Shown: positions 53,555 to 62,810 of the stretch, piece by piece
Position numbering within the stretch: position 1 is the stretch's first letter
Layout of the letters: each line of letters opens with the position of its first letter
DNA from: Pseudonocardia terrae
GTDB lineage: Bacteria > Actinomycetota > Actinomycetes > Mycobacteriales > Pseudonocardiaceae
DNA: 64,000 nucleotides
NCBI RefSeq assembly: GCF_021343995.1
Contig: NZ_JAJTTE010000005.1
Location: 1-64,000, forward strand
Reading direction: 5' to 3'
Notes under the pieces: generated by a model
Told to the model about the DNA's origin: nothing
The model's database searches: none
What the model saw: the letters and a program-made list of their open reading frames with translations, nothing else
Translations under genes and position numbers: made by a program

Positions 53555-54724
53555 ATGGACCTCACCTTCACCCCCGCCGAGGAGGAGTTCCGCAGCGAGC
53601 TGCGCTCCTGGCTCTCGGCGAACATCCCGGACGAGTGGCGTCGCCCCGGCTTCTGGGAGTCGCTGCCCGACGACGAGAGCTTCCGGCTCCGTCGTGACTG
53701 GGAGCGGGACAAGGCGCTCGCCGGCTTCGCGGGCATCCAGTGGCCGACCGAGTTCGGCGGCCGCGGCGGCACGCCGGGCATGAAGGCGATCTACGACGTC
53801 GAGATGGTGCTGGCCGACGCCCCGCGGACGGTCAACCCGCTCGGTCTCACCTTCCTCGCGCCCACCGTGATGGCGATCGGCACGGACGCGCAGAAGAAGG
53901 AGATCATCGGCCCGATGCTCCGCAACGAGGTCATCTGGTGCCAGGGCTTCTCCGAGCCCGGCGCCGGGTCGGACCTCGCGGCGCTGTCCACCCGCGGCGT
54001 CCGCGACGGCGACGACTTCGTCGTCAACGGACAGAAGGTGTGGACGACGAACGCCGTGCACGGCGACAAGGTCTTCACCCTGGTCCGCACCGAACCGGGC
54101 AGCCAGAAGCACCGCGGCATCTCAATGCTGCTCATCGACATGCACCAGCCCGGCGTCGACGCCCGGCCGCTGAAGCAGATGTCCGGCGCCAGCGAGTTCG
54201 GCGAGGTCTTCTTCGACGACGCCCGGGTCCCCGCCACGGACGTCCTCGGCGAGATCGGCGAGGGCTGGCGCACCGCGATGCTGCTGCTGTCGTTCGAGCG
54301 CGGCGCCTCGGGCATCTCGCAGTACACCGAGTTCCGCCGCCAGTACGACGAGATCGCCGCCGTCGCCAAGAAGCTCGGCCGCGACACCGACCCGGTGATC
54401 CGCAACAAGCTCGCCCGCGTGCTCACCGAGCTGGAGTGCCTGCGCCTGCACTCGATGTACGTGCTCACCCAGACGGAGCGGGGCCGCGACCTCGGCTTCG
54501 AGGCGTCGATGACCAAGCTGCAGTGGTCGGAGACCTTCCAGGACCTGTGGGAGGTCTACGACGACGTCCTCGGCGAGGACGACACCCTCGAGCAGCTCGG
54601 CGACCTCGACCTGCGCCCGCTCAACGCGCAGGCGATGTGGTCCCGGTCGGTCACGATCTGGGGCGGCTCGTCGCAGGTCCAGCGCAACGTCACCGCCGAG
54701 CGCGTGCTCGGCCTGCCCCGGTAG
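53555..54724 (+). CDS. Acyl-CoA dehydrogenase, alpha-type subunit
   Basis: Predicted 389-residue flavin dehydrogenase. The middle domain is typical (WCQGFSEPGAGSDLAAL, DFVVNGQKVWTT) and so is the C-terminal FAD/helical part (IWGGSSQVQRNVTAERVLGLPR). Its partner gene starts 9 bases downstream, as in the heteromeric FadE pairs of actinobacteria that act on sterol side chains or other bulky acyl-CoAs. ATG 53555 with GGAAGG 9 bases upstream. Confidence 0.92.
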   Translation: MDLTFTPAEEEFRSELRSWLSANIPDEWRRPGFWESLPDDESFRLRRDWERDKALAGFAGIQWPTEFGGRGGTPGMKAIYDVEMVLADAPRTVNPLGLTFLAPTVMAIGTDAQKKEIIGPMLRNEVIWCQGFSEPGAGSDLAALSTRGVRDGDDFVVNGQKVWTTNAVHGDKVFTLVRTEPGSQKHRGISMLLIDMHQPGVDARPLKQMSGASEFGEVFFDDARVPATDVLGEIGEGWRTAMLLLSFERGASGISQYTEFRRQYDEIAAVAKKLGRDTDPVIRNKLARVLTELECLRLHSMYVLTQTERGRDLGFEASMTKLQWSETFQDLWEVYDDVLGEDDTLEQLGDLDLRPLNAQAMWSRSVTIWGGSSQVQRNVTAERVLGLPR

Positions 54725-54733
54725 GAGCCCGGC

Positions 54734-55735
54734 ATGTTCTTCGCCCTCACCGAGGACCAGCAGGAGTTCGGCGCGGCGGTCACGACGTATCTCGCCGAGC
54801 GGTTCGACATGGAGGCCGTGCGGGGCGTCTTCGAGGACGCCGACGGCGACGGCAACCCCGAGTCGCTGTGGAAGGCGGCCGCCGAGCAGGGCTGGCTCGC
54901 CGTCACCGTGCCCGAGGAGCACGACGGGTTGGGCCTCGGCCTGGTCGAGGCCCAGGTGATCGCGCGGGCGCTCGGCGCCGGCGTCGCGCCCGGGCCGTGG
55001 CGCGGGACCGTGCTCGCCGCCGAGGCGATCCGGCTCGCCGGGTCCGACGAGCAGAAGGCGGCCTGGCTGCCCCGGCTCGCGTCGGGCGAGGCGATCGGTG
55101 CCGTCGGGCTGCGCGGCGACGCCCCGGGCGTCGTCCCCGCGGTCGAGTACGGGGTGATCGCCGACGTCGTGGTCGTCCGGACCGCGGACGGGCTCGGTCT
55201 CGCCACCGGCGCGCAGGCCACGCCGATCGGCTCCTACGACCGGACCACACGGCTGGCCTCGCTGACCGTGTCCGACGTGGAGCCGCTGCCGGGCGATGCG
55301 TCATCCCTGCAGGCCCGGGCCACCGTGCTCGTCGCGGCCGATCTCGTCGGGATCGCCCGCGAGGCGGTGAGCCGCACGGTGGCCTACGACCGCGAGCGCG
55401 AGCAGTTCGGCGTGCCGGTCGGCTCGTTCCAGGCGCTCAAGCACGCCCTGGCCGACATCCACGTCGGCGTCACGATGGCCGAGCACGCTGCGCTCTACGC
55501 CGCCCACGCCGTCGACGCCGGACTCGACGACGCCGAGCTGGCCGTGGCCGTCGCCAAGGCCAAGGCGAGCGAGGTCGCCCTGCAGGCGACCGCCGCGATG
55601 ATCCAGTACCACGGCGGCATCGGCTACACCTGGGAGCACGAGGCGCACTTCTTCTACAAGCGCGCCAAGCGCCTCGCCGGGGCGTACGGCGGGGTGGACC
55701 AGCACCGCGAGAGGATCGCGGCCCTCACCCTCTGA
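54734..55735 (+). CDS. Acyl-CoA dehydrogenase, second (shorter) subunit
   Basis: Predicted 333-residue acyl-CoA dehydrogenase homologue, shorter than the usual ~380. The N-terminal helices and the C-terminal region are recognisable (VAYDREREQFGVPVGSFQALKHALADIHV; MIQYHGGIGYTWEHEAHFFYKRAKRL), while the middle domain is reduced (no clear S-E-P-G-A-G-S motif). It lies 9 bases after the first subunit and is likely to form an alpha2-beta2 enzyme with it, as in FadE-type heteromers. Confidence 0.9.
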   Translation: MFFALTEDQQEFGAAVTTYLAERFDMEAVRGVFEDADGDGNPESLWKAAAEQGWLAVTVPEEHDGLGLGLVEAQVIARALGAGVAPGPWRGTVLAAEAIRLAGSDEQKAAWLPRLASGEAIGAVGLRGDAPGVVPAVEYGVIADVVVVRTADGLGLATGAQATPIGSYDRTTRLASLTVSDVEPLPGDASSLQARATVLVAADLVGIAREAVSRTVAYDREREQFGVPVGSFQALKHALADIHVGVTMAEHAALYAAHAVDAGLDDAELAVAVAKAKASEVALQATAAMIQYHGGIGYTWEHEAHFFYKRAKRLAGAYGGVDQHRERIAALTL

Positions 55736-55961
55736 CGTCGGACGGGCCGGCGGCGCGTCCCGTGGCGGCCGCCGCCGGCCCCCGCCCTCCGGGTCCGAAC
55801 CGGGCCGGCCGACCGCCCCGGGACCCATCCCCGCGGGCGAGGTGTGGACCCCGGTCCGCGGGGTACGCCGCTCGGTTGCGCCGGGCTCCCGACCGTCCGA
55901 AATCGCAGGTCGGGGGCCACTGTGGAGTGCGGAACCCCGTCGCACGTGGGACCGTGGGGGG

Positions 55962-56471
55962 ATGCCCGCCCCACCCGCAGTCAACGCCACCGCAGCGGCT
56001 CTGCTCGGACTGCTCCACAGCGGTCCGATGACGGGAGGCCAGCTCGTCGCCGCGGCGGGCGAGCGTTTCGGCTCGTTCTTCACCGTGACCCGCAGCCAGG
56101 TCTACCGCGAGCTGCCGGTGATGGCGGAGGCGGGCCTGCTGCGGCTGGGCAAGCAGGGGCCGCGGGCGTCGCAGCAGTACGTGATCACGGCGGCGGGCAA
56201 GCGGGCGTTCAAGGCCTGGCTGCAGCACGGCAGCGGCGGCGACGCGCTGCGCAGCCCCCTGGTGCTCCGGCTGCTGCACGCGGGCCAGCTCACCGTGAAG
56301 CAGCGTGCCGAGCTGGTCAGCACCTCGCGCGAGGTCTACACGACCAGGCTCGCCGAGGCCCGCGCCGCCGCCCGGAACGAGGAGGACCCGTACCGCAAGG
56401 CGGTCGCGGACTTCACCCTCGCGCACACCCGGGCGATGGTGAAGCTGCTCGACGCGGTCCCGTTGGACTGA
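55962..56471 (+). CDS. PadR-family transcriptional regulator
   Basis: Predicted 169-residue winged-helix regulator. The PadR DNA-binding part is clear ([48 protein letters not shown]), followed by the helical C-terminal dimerisation domain. Ligand unknown. A GGGGGG run precedes ATG 55962. The 226-base spacer upstream (55736-55961) shows no obvious gene or repeat. It may control the acyl-CoA dehydrogenase pair or itself. Confidence 0.87.
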   Translation: MPAPPAVNATAAALLGLLHSGPMTGGQLVAAAGERFGSFFTVTRSQVYRELPVMAEAGLLRLGKQGPRASQQYVITAAGKRAFKAWLQHGSGGDALRSPLVLRLLHAGQLTVKQRAELVSTSREVYTTRLAEARAAARNEEDPYRKAVADFTLAHTRAMVKLLDAVPLD

Positions 56472-56539
56472 CGCCCCCGGCCCCCCTCCGGCCACCTCCG
56501 ACGGTGGTCCGCTCGCGCGCCCGCGTAGCCTGGAGCGTT

Positions 56540-57652
56540 GTGAACCCCGACGTGGCAGCCGACCTGAAGGACCTCGCAACCACCCTGGAGGGCATCGAGG
56601 CGGTCACCGACGTCCCCGCGCTCAAGGCGGAGATCGCGGACCTCGAGGAGCAGGCCGGCGCGCCGGACCTGTGGAACGACGCCGAGGCCGCGCAGAAGGT
56701 CACCAGCCGGCTCTCGCACGCCCAGGCCGAGCTGCGCCGGGTCGAGGACCTGCGCCGCCGGCTCGACGATCTGCCCGTGCTCTACGAGCTGGCCGAGGAC
56801 GAGGGGGACGAGTCGGCCGTCGCCGACGCCGACCGGGACCGGGCGAAGCTCCGGGAGGAGATCGCCTCGCTCGAGGTCCGCACCCTGCTCTCCGGCGAGT
56901 ACGACGAGCGCGAGGCGCTCGTGACGATCCGCTCCGAGGCGGGCGGGGTCGACGCGGCGGACTTCGCCGAGATGCTCATGCGCATGTACCTGCGCTGGGC
57001 CGAGCGGCACGGCTACGGGGTGGACGTCTACGACACCTCGTACGCGGAGGAGGCGGGCATCAAGTCCGCGACCTTCCAGGTCCACACCCCGTACGCCTAC
57101 GGCACGCTCTCGGTGGAGCAGGGCACGCACCGGCTCGTCCGGATCTCGCCGTTCGACAACCAGGGCCGCCGCCAGACGTCGTTCGCCGGCGTCGAGGTCA
57201 CCCCGGTCGTGGAGTCGACCGACCACGTCGAGATCGACGAGAAGGACCTGCGGGTCGACGTCTACCGGTCCTCCGGGCCCGGCGGGCAGGGCGTCAACAC
57301 GACCGACTCCGCGGTGCGGCTGACCCACATCCCCACCGGCATCGTGGTGTCCTGCCAGAACGAGCGCAGCCAGATCCAGAACAAGGCCACGGCGATGGTG
57401 GTGCTGCAGGCCAAGCTGCTCGCGCGCAAGCACGAGGAGGAGCGGGCCCTGATGGACTCGCTCAAGGACTCCGGGTCGTCCTGGGGCAACCAGATGCGCT
57501 CCTACGTGCTGCACCCGTACCAGATGGTCAAGGACCTGCGGACGGACTTCGAGGTCGGCAACCCCGGCGCGGTGCTCGACGGCGACATCGACGGCTTCAT
57601 CGAGGCCGGCATCCGGTGGCGGCGCAACCAGGCGCAGGAGGCCAACGCCTGA
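56540..57652 (+). CDS. prfB: Peptide chain release factor 2
   Basis: Predicted 370-residue release factor that recognises UGA and UAA. The anticodon-like motif SPF is in RISPFDNQ, the catalytic GGQ is in GPGGQGVN. The frame is continuous: I see no in-frame UGA or programmed frameshift near codon 26, as expected in actinobacteria. GTG 56540 follows a TAGCCT hexamer (56526-56531) by 8 bases and has no ribosome-binding site, so the mRNA is probably leaderless. Confidence 0.97.
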   Translation: MNPDVAADLKDLATTLEGIEAVTDVPALKAEIADLEEQAGAPDLWNDAEAAQKVTSRLSHAQAELRRVEDLRRRLDDLPVLYELAEDEGDESAVADADRDRAKLREEIASLEVRTLLSGEYDEREALVTIRSEAGGVDAADFAEMLMRMYLRWAERHGYGVDVYDTSYAEEAGIKSATFQVHTPYAYGTLSVEQGTHRLVRISPFDNQGRRQTSFAGVEVTPVVESTDHVEIDEKDLRVDVYRSSGPGGQGVNTTDSAVRLTHIPTGIVVSCQNERSQIQNKATAMVVLQAKLLARKHEEERALMDSLKDSGSSWGNQMRSYVLHPYQMVKDLRTDFEVGNPGAVLDGDIDGFIEAGIRWRRNQAQEANA

Positions 57653-57663
57653 CAGTCCGGTGG

Positions 57664-57697
57664 GCGGGGAAGTGGCGCCGGAGCAGCACTTCCCCGC
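57664..57697 (+). terminator. Terminator after prfB
   Basis: GCGGGGAAGTG (57664-57674) and CACTTCCCCGC (57687-57697) form a perfect 11-bp stem with a 12-base loop, 11 bases after the stop. No T-tract. Confidence 0.7.
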
Positions 57698-57783
57698 ACA
57701 AGTCAGGCGAGCGGTACCACCTCTGCGCCGAGGGGGCCTGTCGCAGCAGGGTCCGGCCATGATCCACCGGTAACGTCCCGGCC

Positions 57784-58473
57784 GTGATCCGGCTGGAGCG
57801 CGTCACCAAGATGTACAAGACGTCGACGCGGCCCGCGCTGGACCGCGTCTCGGTCGAGGTGGACAAGGGCGAGTTCGTCTTCCTCATCGGGCCGTCCGGC
57901 TCGGGGAAGTCGACCTTCCTGCGGCTGCTGCTGCGCGAGGACGTCCCGACCCGCGGCAAGATCTGGGTGACCGATCTCGACGTCGCGAAGCTCCCGCGGC
58001 GGAAGGTCCCCCGGCTGCGGCAGCGCATCGGCGTGGTGTTCCAGGACTTCCGGCTGCTCACCAACAAGACCGTCGGCGAGAACGTCGCGTTCGCGCTCGA
58101 GGTGATCGGCAAGTCGCCGTCGACGGTCCGCAAGGTCGTGCCCGAGGTGCTGGAGCTCGTCGGGCTGGAGGGCAAGGTCGACCGGATGCCGCACGAGCTG
58201 TCCGGCGGTGAGCAGCAGCGCGTCGCGATCGCCCGCGCGTTCGTGAACCGCCCGCTGGTCCTGCTGGCCGACGAGCCCACCGGCAACCTCGACCCGGACA
58301 CCAGCCAGGACATCATGCTGCTGCTCGAGCGGATCAACCGGACCGGCACGACCGTCGTCATGGCGACGCACGACCACTCCATCGTCGACTCCATGCGGCG
58401 GCGGGTGGTCGAGCTGGACATGGGCCAGGTGGTCCGGGACGAGGCCCACGCCGTGTACGGGGTGGGCCGGTAG
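57784..58473 (+). CDS. ftsE: Cell-division ABC ATPase FtsE
   Basis: Predicted 229-residue ABC ATPase that, with FtsX, controls peptidoglycan hydrolases at the septum. Walker A GPSGSGKS, signature LSGGEQQR and Walker B VLLADEPT are present. Length is standard. GTG 57784 follows TAACGT (57771-57776) by 7 bases, suggesting leaderless translation. ftsX starts 37 bases downstream. Confidence 0.97.
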   Translation: MIRLERVTKMYKTSTRPALDRVSVEVDKGEFVFLIGPSGSGKSTFLRLLLREDVPTRGKIWVTDLDVAKLPRRKVPRLRQRIGVVFQDFRLLTNKTVGENVAFALEVIGKSPSTVRKVVPEVLELVGLEGKVDRMPHELSGGEQQRVAIARAFVNRPLVLLADEPTGNLDPDTSQDIMLLLERINRTGTTVVMATHDHSIVDSMRRRVVELDMGQVVRDEAHAVYGVGR

Positions 58474-58510
58474 TGCGCACCGTCGACGTACTCCTCTCCG
58501 CGGAGGCGGC

Positions 58511-59425
58511 ATGAGAACGGACTTCGTCGCCCGGGAGGTCGCCACCGGCCTGCGCCGCAACGTCACGATGACCGCGGCGATGGTGCTGACCACCGCGATC
58601 TCGCTGCTCATGGTCGGCACCGGGTTGCTCGCGGTGAAGACGATCGACGCGACCGAGTCGATCTACTCTGACCGCCTGGAGATCCGGGTCGCGCTCACCC
58701 AGGACGTGTCCACCGCGGACGCCGAGTGCACCCAGCCGATCTGTGCGGGCCTGCGGTCCACGCTGGAGAACTCGCCGCTGGTGGCGGGCGTGACGTACGA
58801 GAACCAGCAGGAGGCGTACCAGCGCTTCCAGGAGCTGTTCGCCGGGCAGTCGGTCGCCGAGCTCGCCCGGCCGCAGTCGCTGCCGGCCACGCTGCGGGTG
58901 AAGCTCGTCGACCAGGACGGGTCGACCGAGGCGGGCGCGGCCGCGGTGAAGCAGGCCATGGCGAACCAGGTCGGCGTGCGCACGGTGATCGACCAGCGCG
59001 ACGTCGTCGCCAAGCTCTTCGACTTCCTCGGCGGCGTGCGGAACGTGACGTTCGCGCTGGCGCTGGTCCAGGCCGTCGCGGCGCTGTTGCTGATCTCCAA
59101 CACCGTCCAGGTCTCGGCCTACACCCGCCGTACCGAGGTCGGCGTGATGCGGCTGGTCGGCGCGACGCGCTGGTACACGCAGCTGCCGTTCCTCGTCGAG
59201 GCGGTGATCACCGGCGTGGTGGGCGCGGTGCTCGCGGGCGCCGGCCTGCTCGTCGGGAAGATCGCCTTCATCGACTCCCTGCTGGCCGGGATCGCGCAGA
59301 ACGGCGTGATCCCGCCCGTCACGCTCGCCGACGTCCTGACGGTCTCGGTGTACCTGGTCCCGATCGGCGCGGTGATCGCGGGCATCACCGGCTACGTCAC
59401 GCTCCGTCTCTATGTGAAGGTGTGA
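58511..59425 (+). CDS. ftsX: Cell-division membrane protein FtsX
   Basis: Predicted 304-residue transport-like membrane protein. One N-terminal helix (~residues 20-42, MTAAMVLTTAISLLMVGTGLLAV) precedes an extracellular domain (~45-170, with two Cys in ECTQPICAG) and three C-terminal helices, the FtsX topology. The extracellular domain contacts NlpC/P60 hydrolases. ATG 58511 with GGAGG upstream. Confidence 0.96.
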   Translation: MRTDFVAREVATGLRRNVTMTAAMVLTTAISLLMVGTGLLAVKTIDATESIYSDRLEIRVALTQDVSTADAECTQPICAGLRSTLENSPLVAGVTYENQQEAYQRFQELFAGQSVAELARPQSLPATLRVKLVDQDGSTEAGAAAVKQAMANQVGVRTVIDQRDVVAKLFDFLGGVRNVTFALALVQAVAALLLISNTVQVSAYTRRTEVGVMRLVGATRWYTQLPFLVEAVITGVVGAVLAGAGLLVGKIAFIDSLLAGIAQNGVIPPVTLADVLTVSVYLVPIGAVIAGITGYVTLRLYVKV

Positions 59426-59453
59426 GATGACCACCTCCGCGTAGGCTGGAGGG

Positions 59454-59939
59454 GTGAAGGAGAAAGGCCGCAAGGTGATCGCGCAGAACCGGCGCGCGCG
59501 TCACGACTACGCGGTGCTCGAGGAGTTCGAGGCCGGTGTGGCGCTCATGGGCACCGAGGTGAAGAGCCTGCGGCTGGGCCGGGCCTCCCTGGTCGACTCG
59601 TACGCCACGGTCGACGAGGGCGAGGTGTGGCTGCGCGGCCTGCACATCCCCGAGTACACGCACGGCAGCTGGACCAACCACGAGCCGCGGCGCACCCGCA
59701 AGCTGCTGCTGCACAAGTACGAGATCGAGCGGCTGATCGGCAAGATCCGCGAGGGCGGGCTCACGCTCGTCCCGATGTCGCTGTACTTCAGCGACGGCAA
59801 GGTCAAGTGCGAGCTCGCGCTGGCCCGCGGCAAGAAGACCTACGACAAGCGGCAGGACCTGGCGAAGAAGGACGCCGAGCGAGACATGGCCCGGGCCATC
59901 GGGCGCGCCGCGAAGGGCCGGGCGAGGACGCTCTCGTGA
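59454..59939 (+). CDS. smpB: SsrA-binding protein SmpB
   Basis: Predicted 161-residue RNA-binding protein that escorts tmRNA to stalled ribosomes. Typical segments: [53 protein letters not shown] and the C-terminal tail [19 protein letters not shown] that enters the decoding centre. GTG 59454 lies 6 bases after TAGGCT (59442-59447) and also follows GGAGGGG. The tmRNA gene itself is 2.4 kb downstream, and the stop overlaps the next GTG. Confidence 0.97.
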   Translation: MKEKGRKVIAQNRRARHDYAVLEEFEAGVALMGTEVKSLRLGRASLVDSYATVDEGEVWLRGLHIPEYTHGSWTNHEPRRTRKLLLHKYEIERLIGKIREGGLTLVPMSLYFSDGKVKCELALARGKKTYDKRQDLAKKDAERDMARAIGRAAKGRARTLS

Positions 59940-60850
59940 CATCCGCCGCCCTGCCCCCGCCCCCGTCGTCGGACGACGACGTCCCCCGCTGGATCGCCGA
60001 CCTCGGCCTGCCCGGGCTCGTCGACGTGCACGTCCACTTCCTGCCCGAGCGGGTCCTGCGCAAGGTGTGGGCCTACTTCGACGACGCCCGCACCCACTAC
60101 GGCATGGACTGGCCGATCCAGTACCGCACGCCCGAGGCCGACCGGATCGCGACGTTGGAGAAGCTCGGCGTGCTGCGGTTCGCGCCGCTGGTCTACCCGC
60201 ACAAGCCCGGCATGGGTGCGTGGTTGACGGAGTGGGCGGCGGAGTTCGCGGCCGCCACCCCGGCCGCCGTCCGCACGGCCACCCTCTACGCCGAGCCCGG
60301 GGTCGAGGAGTACCTCGGCGCCGCCGTCGAGGGTGGGGCGCGGGCGGTGAAGGTGCACGTCCAGGTCGGCGCGTTCGATCCCCGTGATCCCCTGCTCGAC
60401 GGCGCCTGGGGCCTGCTGGCCGAGGCCGGCGTCCCGGTGATCGTGCACTGCGGACACGGGCCCATCCCCGGTGAGCACACCGGGCTCGACGTGTTCGGCG
60501 AGGTCCTGGGCCGCCACCCGCGGTTGACGGCGGTCCTCGCCCACGCCGGCATGCCGGACTTCCTCGCCGCGCTGGACCTGGTCCACCGCCACGAGAACGT
60601 CCACCTCGACACCACGATGGTCGGCACGCCCTATGCGGAGGCGTTCGCGCCGCTGCCGCCGGACTGGCCCGCCCGGCTCGCCGGGATCCCCGGCCGGGTC
60701 GTCCTGGGCAGCGACTTCCCGAACATCCCGTACCCGTACGCCGAGCAGCTGCGCGCCATCGCGGACTGGGCCGCCGCCGACGACCGGCTCGGCGAGCCCT
60801 TCCTCCGGGACGTCCTGCACGACGCCGGGGCTCGCCTGCTCCGCCTCTGA
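59936..60850 (+). CDS. Amidohydrolase-family metal-dependent hydrolase
   Basis: Predicted 304-residue TIM-barrel hydrolase of the amidohydrolase_2 type. Metal ligands are visible in [26 protein letters not shown] and GSDFPN. The reaction is not predictable. GTG 59936 overlaps the smpB stop (GTGA), so the two are translated together, an arrangement whose reason is unclear. Confidence 0.86.
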   Translation: MTSAALPPPPSSDDDVPRWIADLGLPGLVDVHVHFLPERVLRKVWAYFDDARTHYGMDWPIQYRTPEADRIATLEKLGVLRFAPLVYPHKPGMGAWLTEWAAEFAAATPAAVRTATLYAEPGVEEYLGAAVEGGARAVKVHVQVGAFDPRDPLLDGAWGLLAEAGVPVIVHCGHGPIPGEHTGLDVFGEVLGRHPRLTAVLAHAGMPDFLAALDLVHRHENVHLDTTMVGTPYAEAFAPLPPDWPARLAGIPGRVVLGSDFPNIPYPYAEQLRAIADWAAADDRLGEPFLRDVLHDAGARLLRL

Positions 60851-60864
60851 TCCCGACGGCTCAC

Positions 60865-61773
60865 TCAGGGGAGCAGGACCAGCCGCCCGCCCACCCCGCC
60901 GGCCGCGAGCCGCTCGTGGGCCGCGGCCACGTCGTCGAGCGGGTAGGTCGTCGCCACGGGCAGGGTCAGCTCGCCCTTGGCGGCCAGCGCCGACAGCTCC
61001 GTCAGGCGACCGCCGTCGGGGCGGACGATCGTCTGCACGCTGCGGATGCCGCGCTCGGCCGGCACCGGCCCGGCGACGGTGACGAGGGTGCCGCCGTCGC
61101 GCACCGGGGCGAGCGCGGCCGCGCCGGTCGCGGCCGTGTCGAGGACGGCGTCGACGCCGGTGGGCAGCGCGTCGCGGCAGACGACCTCGGCCCCGTACCC
61201 GCGGACCGCGGCCTCGTCGCGCTCCGACGCCGTCGCGATCACGCGCAGCCCGGCGCGCACGCCCAGCTGCACCGCGAAGGCGCCGACGCCGCCGGCACCA
61301 CCGATCACCAGCAGGGTCGCGCCCGCGGGCGCGGCCAGGTCGTCGAGCGCCGCCGCGGCGGTGAGCGCGTTGAGCGCCAGGGTGGCCGCCGCGGCAGTCT
61401 CCACGCCCTCCGGCGCCGGCGCCACGTCCGCGGCCGGCACCACGACCCGCTCGGCCTGGGCTCCGACCGGCACCGCGAAGGCCGGGAGCATCGTGATCAC
61501 CGCGTCGCCGGGCCGCAGTCCGTCGACGCCGTCGCCGACGGCGTCGATCCGCCCCGCGACGTCCCAGCCCAGACCCCGCCGGAAGTCCCCCTGCGGCGCC
61601 GGGGCGAGCCCGGCCTGCACCGTGAAACCGGCCCGGGTGGCCAGGTCGATCGGGTTGACCGCCGCGGCCTCCACCGCGATCCGCACCTCGCCCGGCCCCG
61701 GCGCGGGCTCGGGCACGTCGGCGACCTCCAGCACCTCGGGCCCGCCGAACTCCCGGAACACCACTGCACGCAT
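60865..61773 (-). CDS. Zinc-independent quinone-oxidoreductase-like MDR protein
   Basis: Predicted 302-residue NADPH-dependent medium-chain reductase. The N-terminal MRAVVFREFGGPEVLEVADVPEP and the cofactor motif LLVIGGAGGVGAFAVQLG are standard; the Cys ligands of zinc alcohol dehydrogenases are absent, so it is a quinone-reductase-type enzyme. It is divergently transcribed from an HxlR regulator with a shared operator region, the usual scheme for electrophile/quinone detoxification. Confidence 0.92.
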   Translation of the reverse strand: MRAVVFREFGGPEVLEVADVPEPAPGPGEVRIAVEAAAVNPIDLATRAGFTVQAGLAPAPQGDFRRGLGWDVAGRIDAVGDGVDGLRPGDAVITMLPAFAVPVGAQAERVVVPAADVAPAPEGVETAAAATLALNALTAAAALDDLAAPAGATLLVIGGAGGVGAFAVQLGVRAGLRVIATASERDEAAVRGYGAEVVCRDALPTGVDAVLDTAATGAAALAPVRDGGTLVTVAGPVPAERGIRSVQTIVRPDGGRLTELSALAAKGELTLPVATTYPLDDVAAAHERLAAGGVGGRLVLLP

Positions 61774-61817
61774 GTCGCTCTCCTCTCGGTCGTGCTTCCG
61801 CGACTCACGCTAGGAGC

Positions 61818-61843
61818 GTTACTATCCAGCAGGTAGTAGTTAC
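61818..61843. promoter_or_regulatory. HxlR-type operator between the divergent genes
   Basis: An imperfect palindrome: GTTACTA and TAGTAGTTAC flank a short centre, with the inner pair ACTA/TAGT. It lies 45 bases upstream of the MDR gene and 33 bases upstream of the HxlR gene, so one site can control both. Confidence 0.6.
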
Positions 61844-61875
61844 CTGGAAGTGCGTAGGAGAGCCGGAGGAGAGCC

Positions 61876-62289
61876 ATGGCGACCACGACCGCGGCGCAGC
61901 GCCGGGAGGCCGACCGCGTGGCGTACGACGCGTTCCTCGCCGCCTGCCCCTCGCGGCTGGTGCTCGACCGGATCAGCGACAAGTGGGTGGCACTGCTCCT
62001 CGCGGCCCTGGCCGACGGCCCGCAGCGGTACTCCGAGCTCGGTCGGCGGGTCGCCGGCGTCAGCCCGAAGATGCTCACCCAGACCCTGCGCGGCCTCGAG
62101 CGCGACGGGCTCGTGGAGCGTGAGGTGACCGCCGCCGTCCCCGTCCGGGTGGACTACCGCCTGAGCCCGCTCGGCGCGGGACTCCATCGGGCGGTGCTGC
62201 ACGTCAAGGACTGGGCGGAGGCGCACGTCGAGGAGGTGCTCGCGGCGCGGGACCGGTACGACGGCGGGGCCGACACCGAATCGGAATGA
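61876..62289 (+). CDS. HxlR-family transcriptional regulator
   Basis: Predicted 137-residue winged-helix regulator with the family pattern ([53 protein letters not shown]) and an N-terminal Cys (AACPSR) of the type that senses electrophiles or aldehydes in HxlR/YodB proteins. It should repress the divergent reductase gene and be inactivated by thiol-reactive compounds. ATG 61876. Confidence 0.9.
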   Translation: MATTTAAQRREADRVAYDAFLAACPSRLVLDRISDKWVALLLAALADGPQRYSELGRRVAGVSPKMLTQTLRGLERDGLVEREVTAAVPVRVDYRLSPLGAGLHRAVLHVKDWAEAHVEEVLAARDRYDGGADTESE

Positions 62290-62346
62290 GCGCGCGGGCC
62301 GCGGGCGTTAGGATGGAGTGGCGGTCCCAGGTGCGGGCCGCGACGA

Positions 62347-62736
62347 GGGGGTGAACGGTTTCGACTCCTGAGGCGGACCGAGGGGAAGCGTGCCGAGGAA
62401 GACGACGATGAGCTCGTTAACCATGCGTCGTAACCAAATAAGTGCCGACGAGAGTCGCACTGCCCAGGTCTCGCAGACCGAGCTCGCGCTCGCTGCCTGA
62501 TCCAGTAAAGGGCTGTCGGCCCGGGGGCGTTCCCGCCCCGGTGTCCGGCATCAGCTAGGGGACTCACCGTCCGGCCCGGTCGCCGGGGTCGGGCGGGACA
62601 ACCAACAGCGACTGGGATCGTCACACCGGCTCGTCCGTGAGATCGGTGGATCCGAGTAGAGACACAGCGGACTGCGCACGGAGAAGCCCTCGCAATGCGA
62701 AGGAGGACCCGGGTTCGATTCCCGGCACCTCCACCC
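62347..62736 (+). ncRNA. ssrA: tmRNA (ssrA)
   Basis: The 5' acceptor strand GGGGGTG (62347-62353) pairs with CACCTCC (62726-62732, one G-U pair). GGTTTCGACTCC and the T arm GGGTTCGATTCCC are the usual tmRNA ends. The tag frame starts at GCC 62444 and encodes ADESRTAQVSQTELALAA before TGA 62498-62500, ending in the ALAA expected for ClpXP recognition; several pseudoknot stems follow. The 3' end reads ACCC, so the terminal CCA is not fully encoded and must be repaired. Boundaries are good to a few bases. Confidence 0.95.
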
Positions 62737-62743
62737 CTGGAGT

Positions 62744-62777
62744 TCAGGGCCCCGACCCACACGGGTCGGGGCCCTGA
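62744..62777. terminator. Terminator after tmRNA
   Basis: TCAGGGCCCCGACCC (62744-62758) and its exact complement (62763-62777) form a 15-bp stem with loop ACAC, a few bases after tmRNA and 34 bases before the convergent methyltransferase stop. Confidence 0.8.
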
Positions 62778-62810
62778 CCGTTCTCGGTGCCGATCTCCTC
62801 CGGACCGGGC

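Noticed and set aside
56540..57652. Programmed +1 frameshift in prfB
   Set aside because: The frame is continuous from GTG to the stop with no in-frame UGA.
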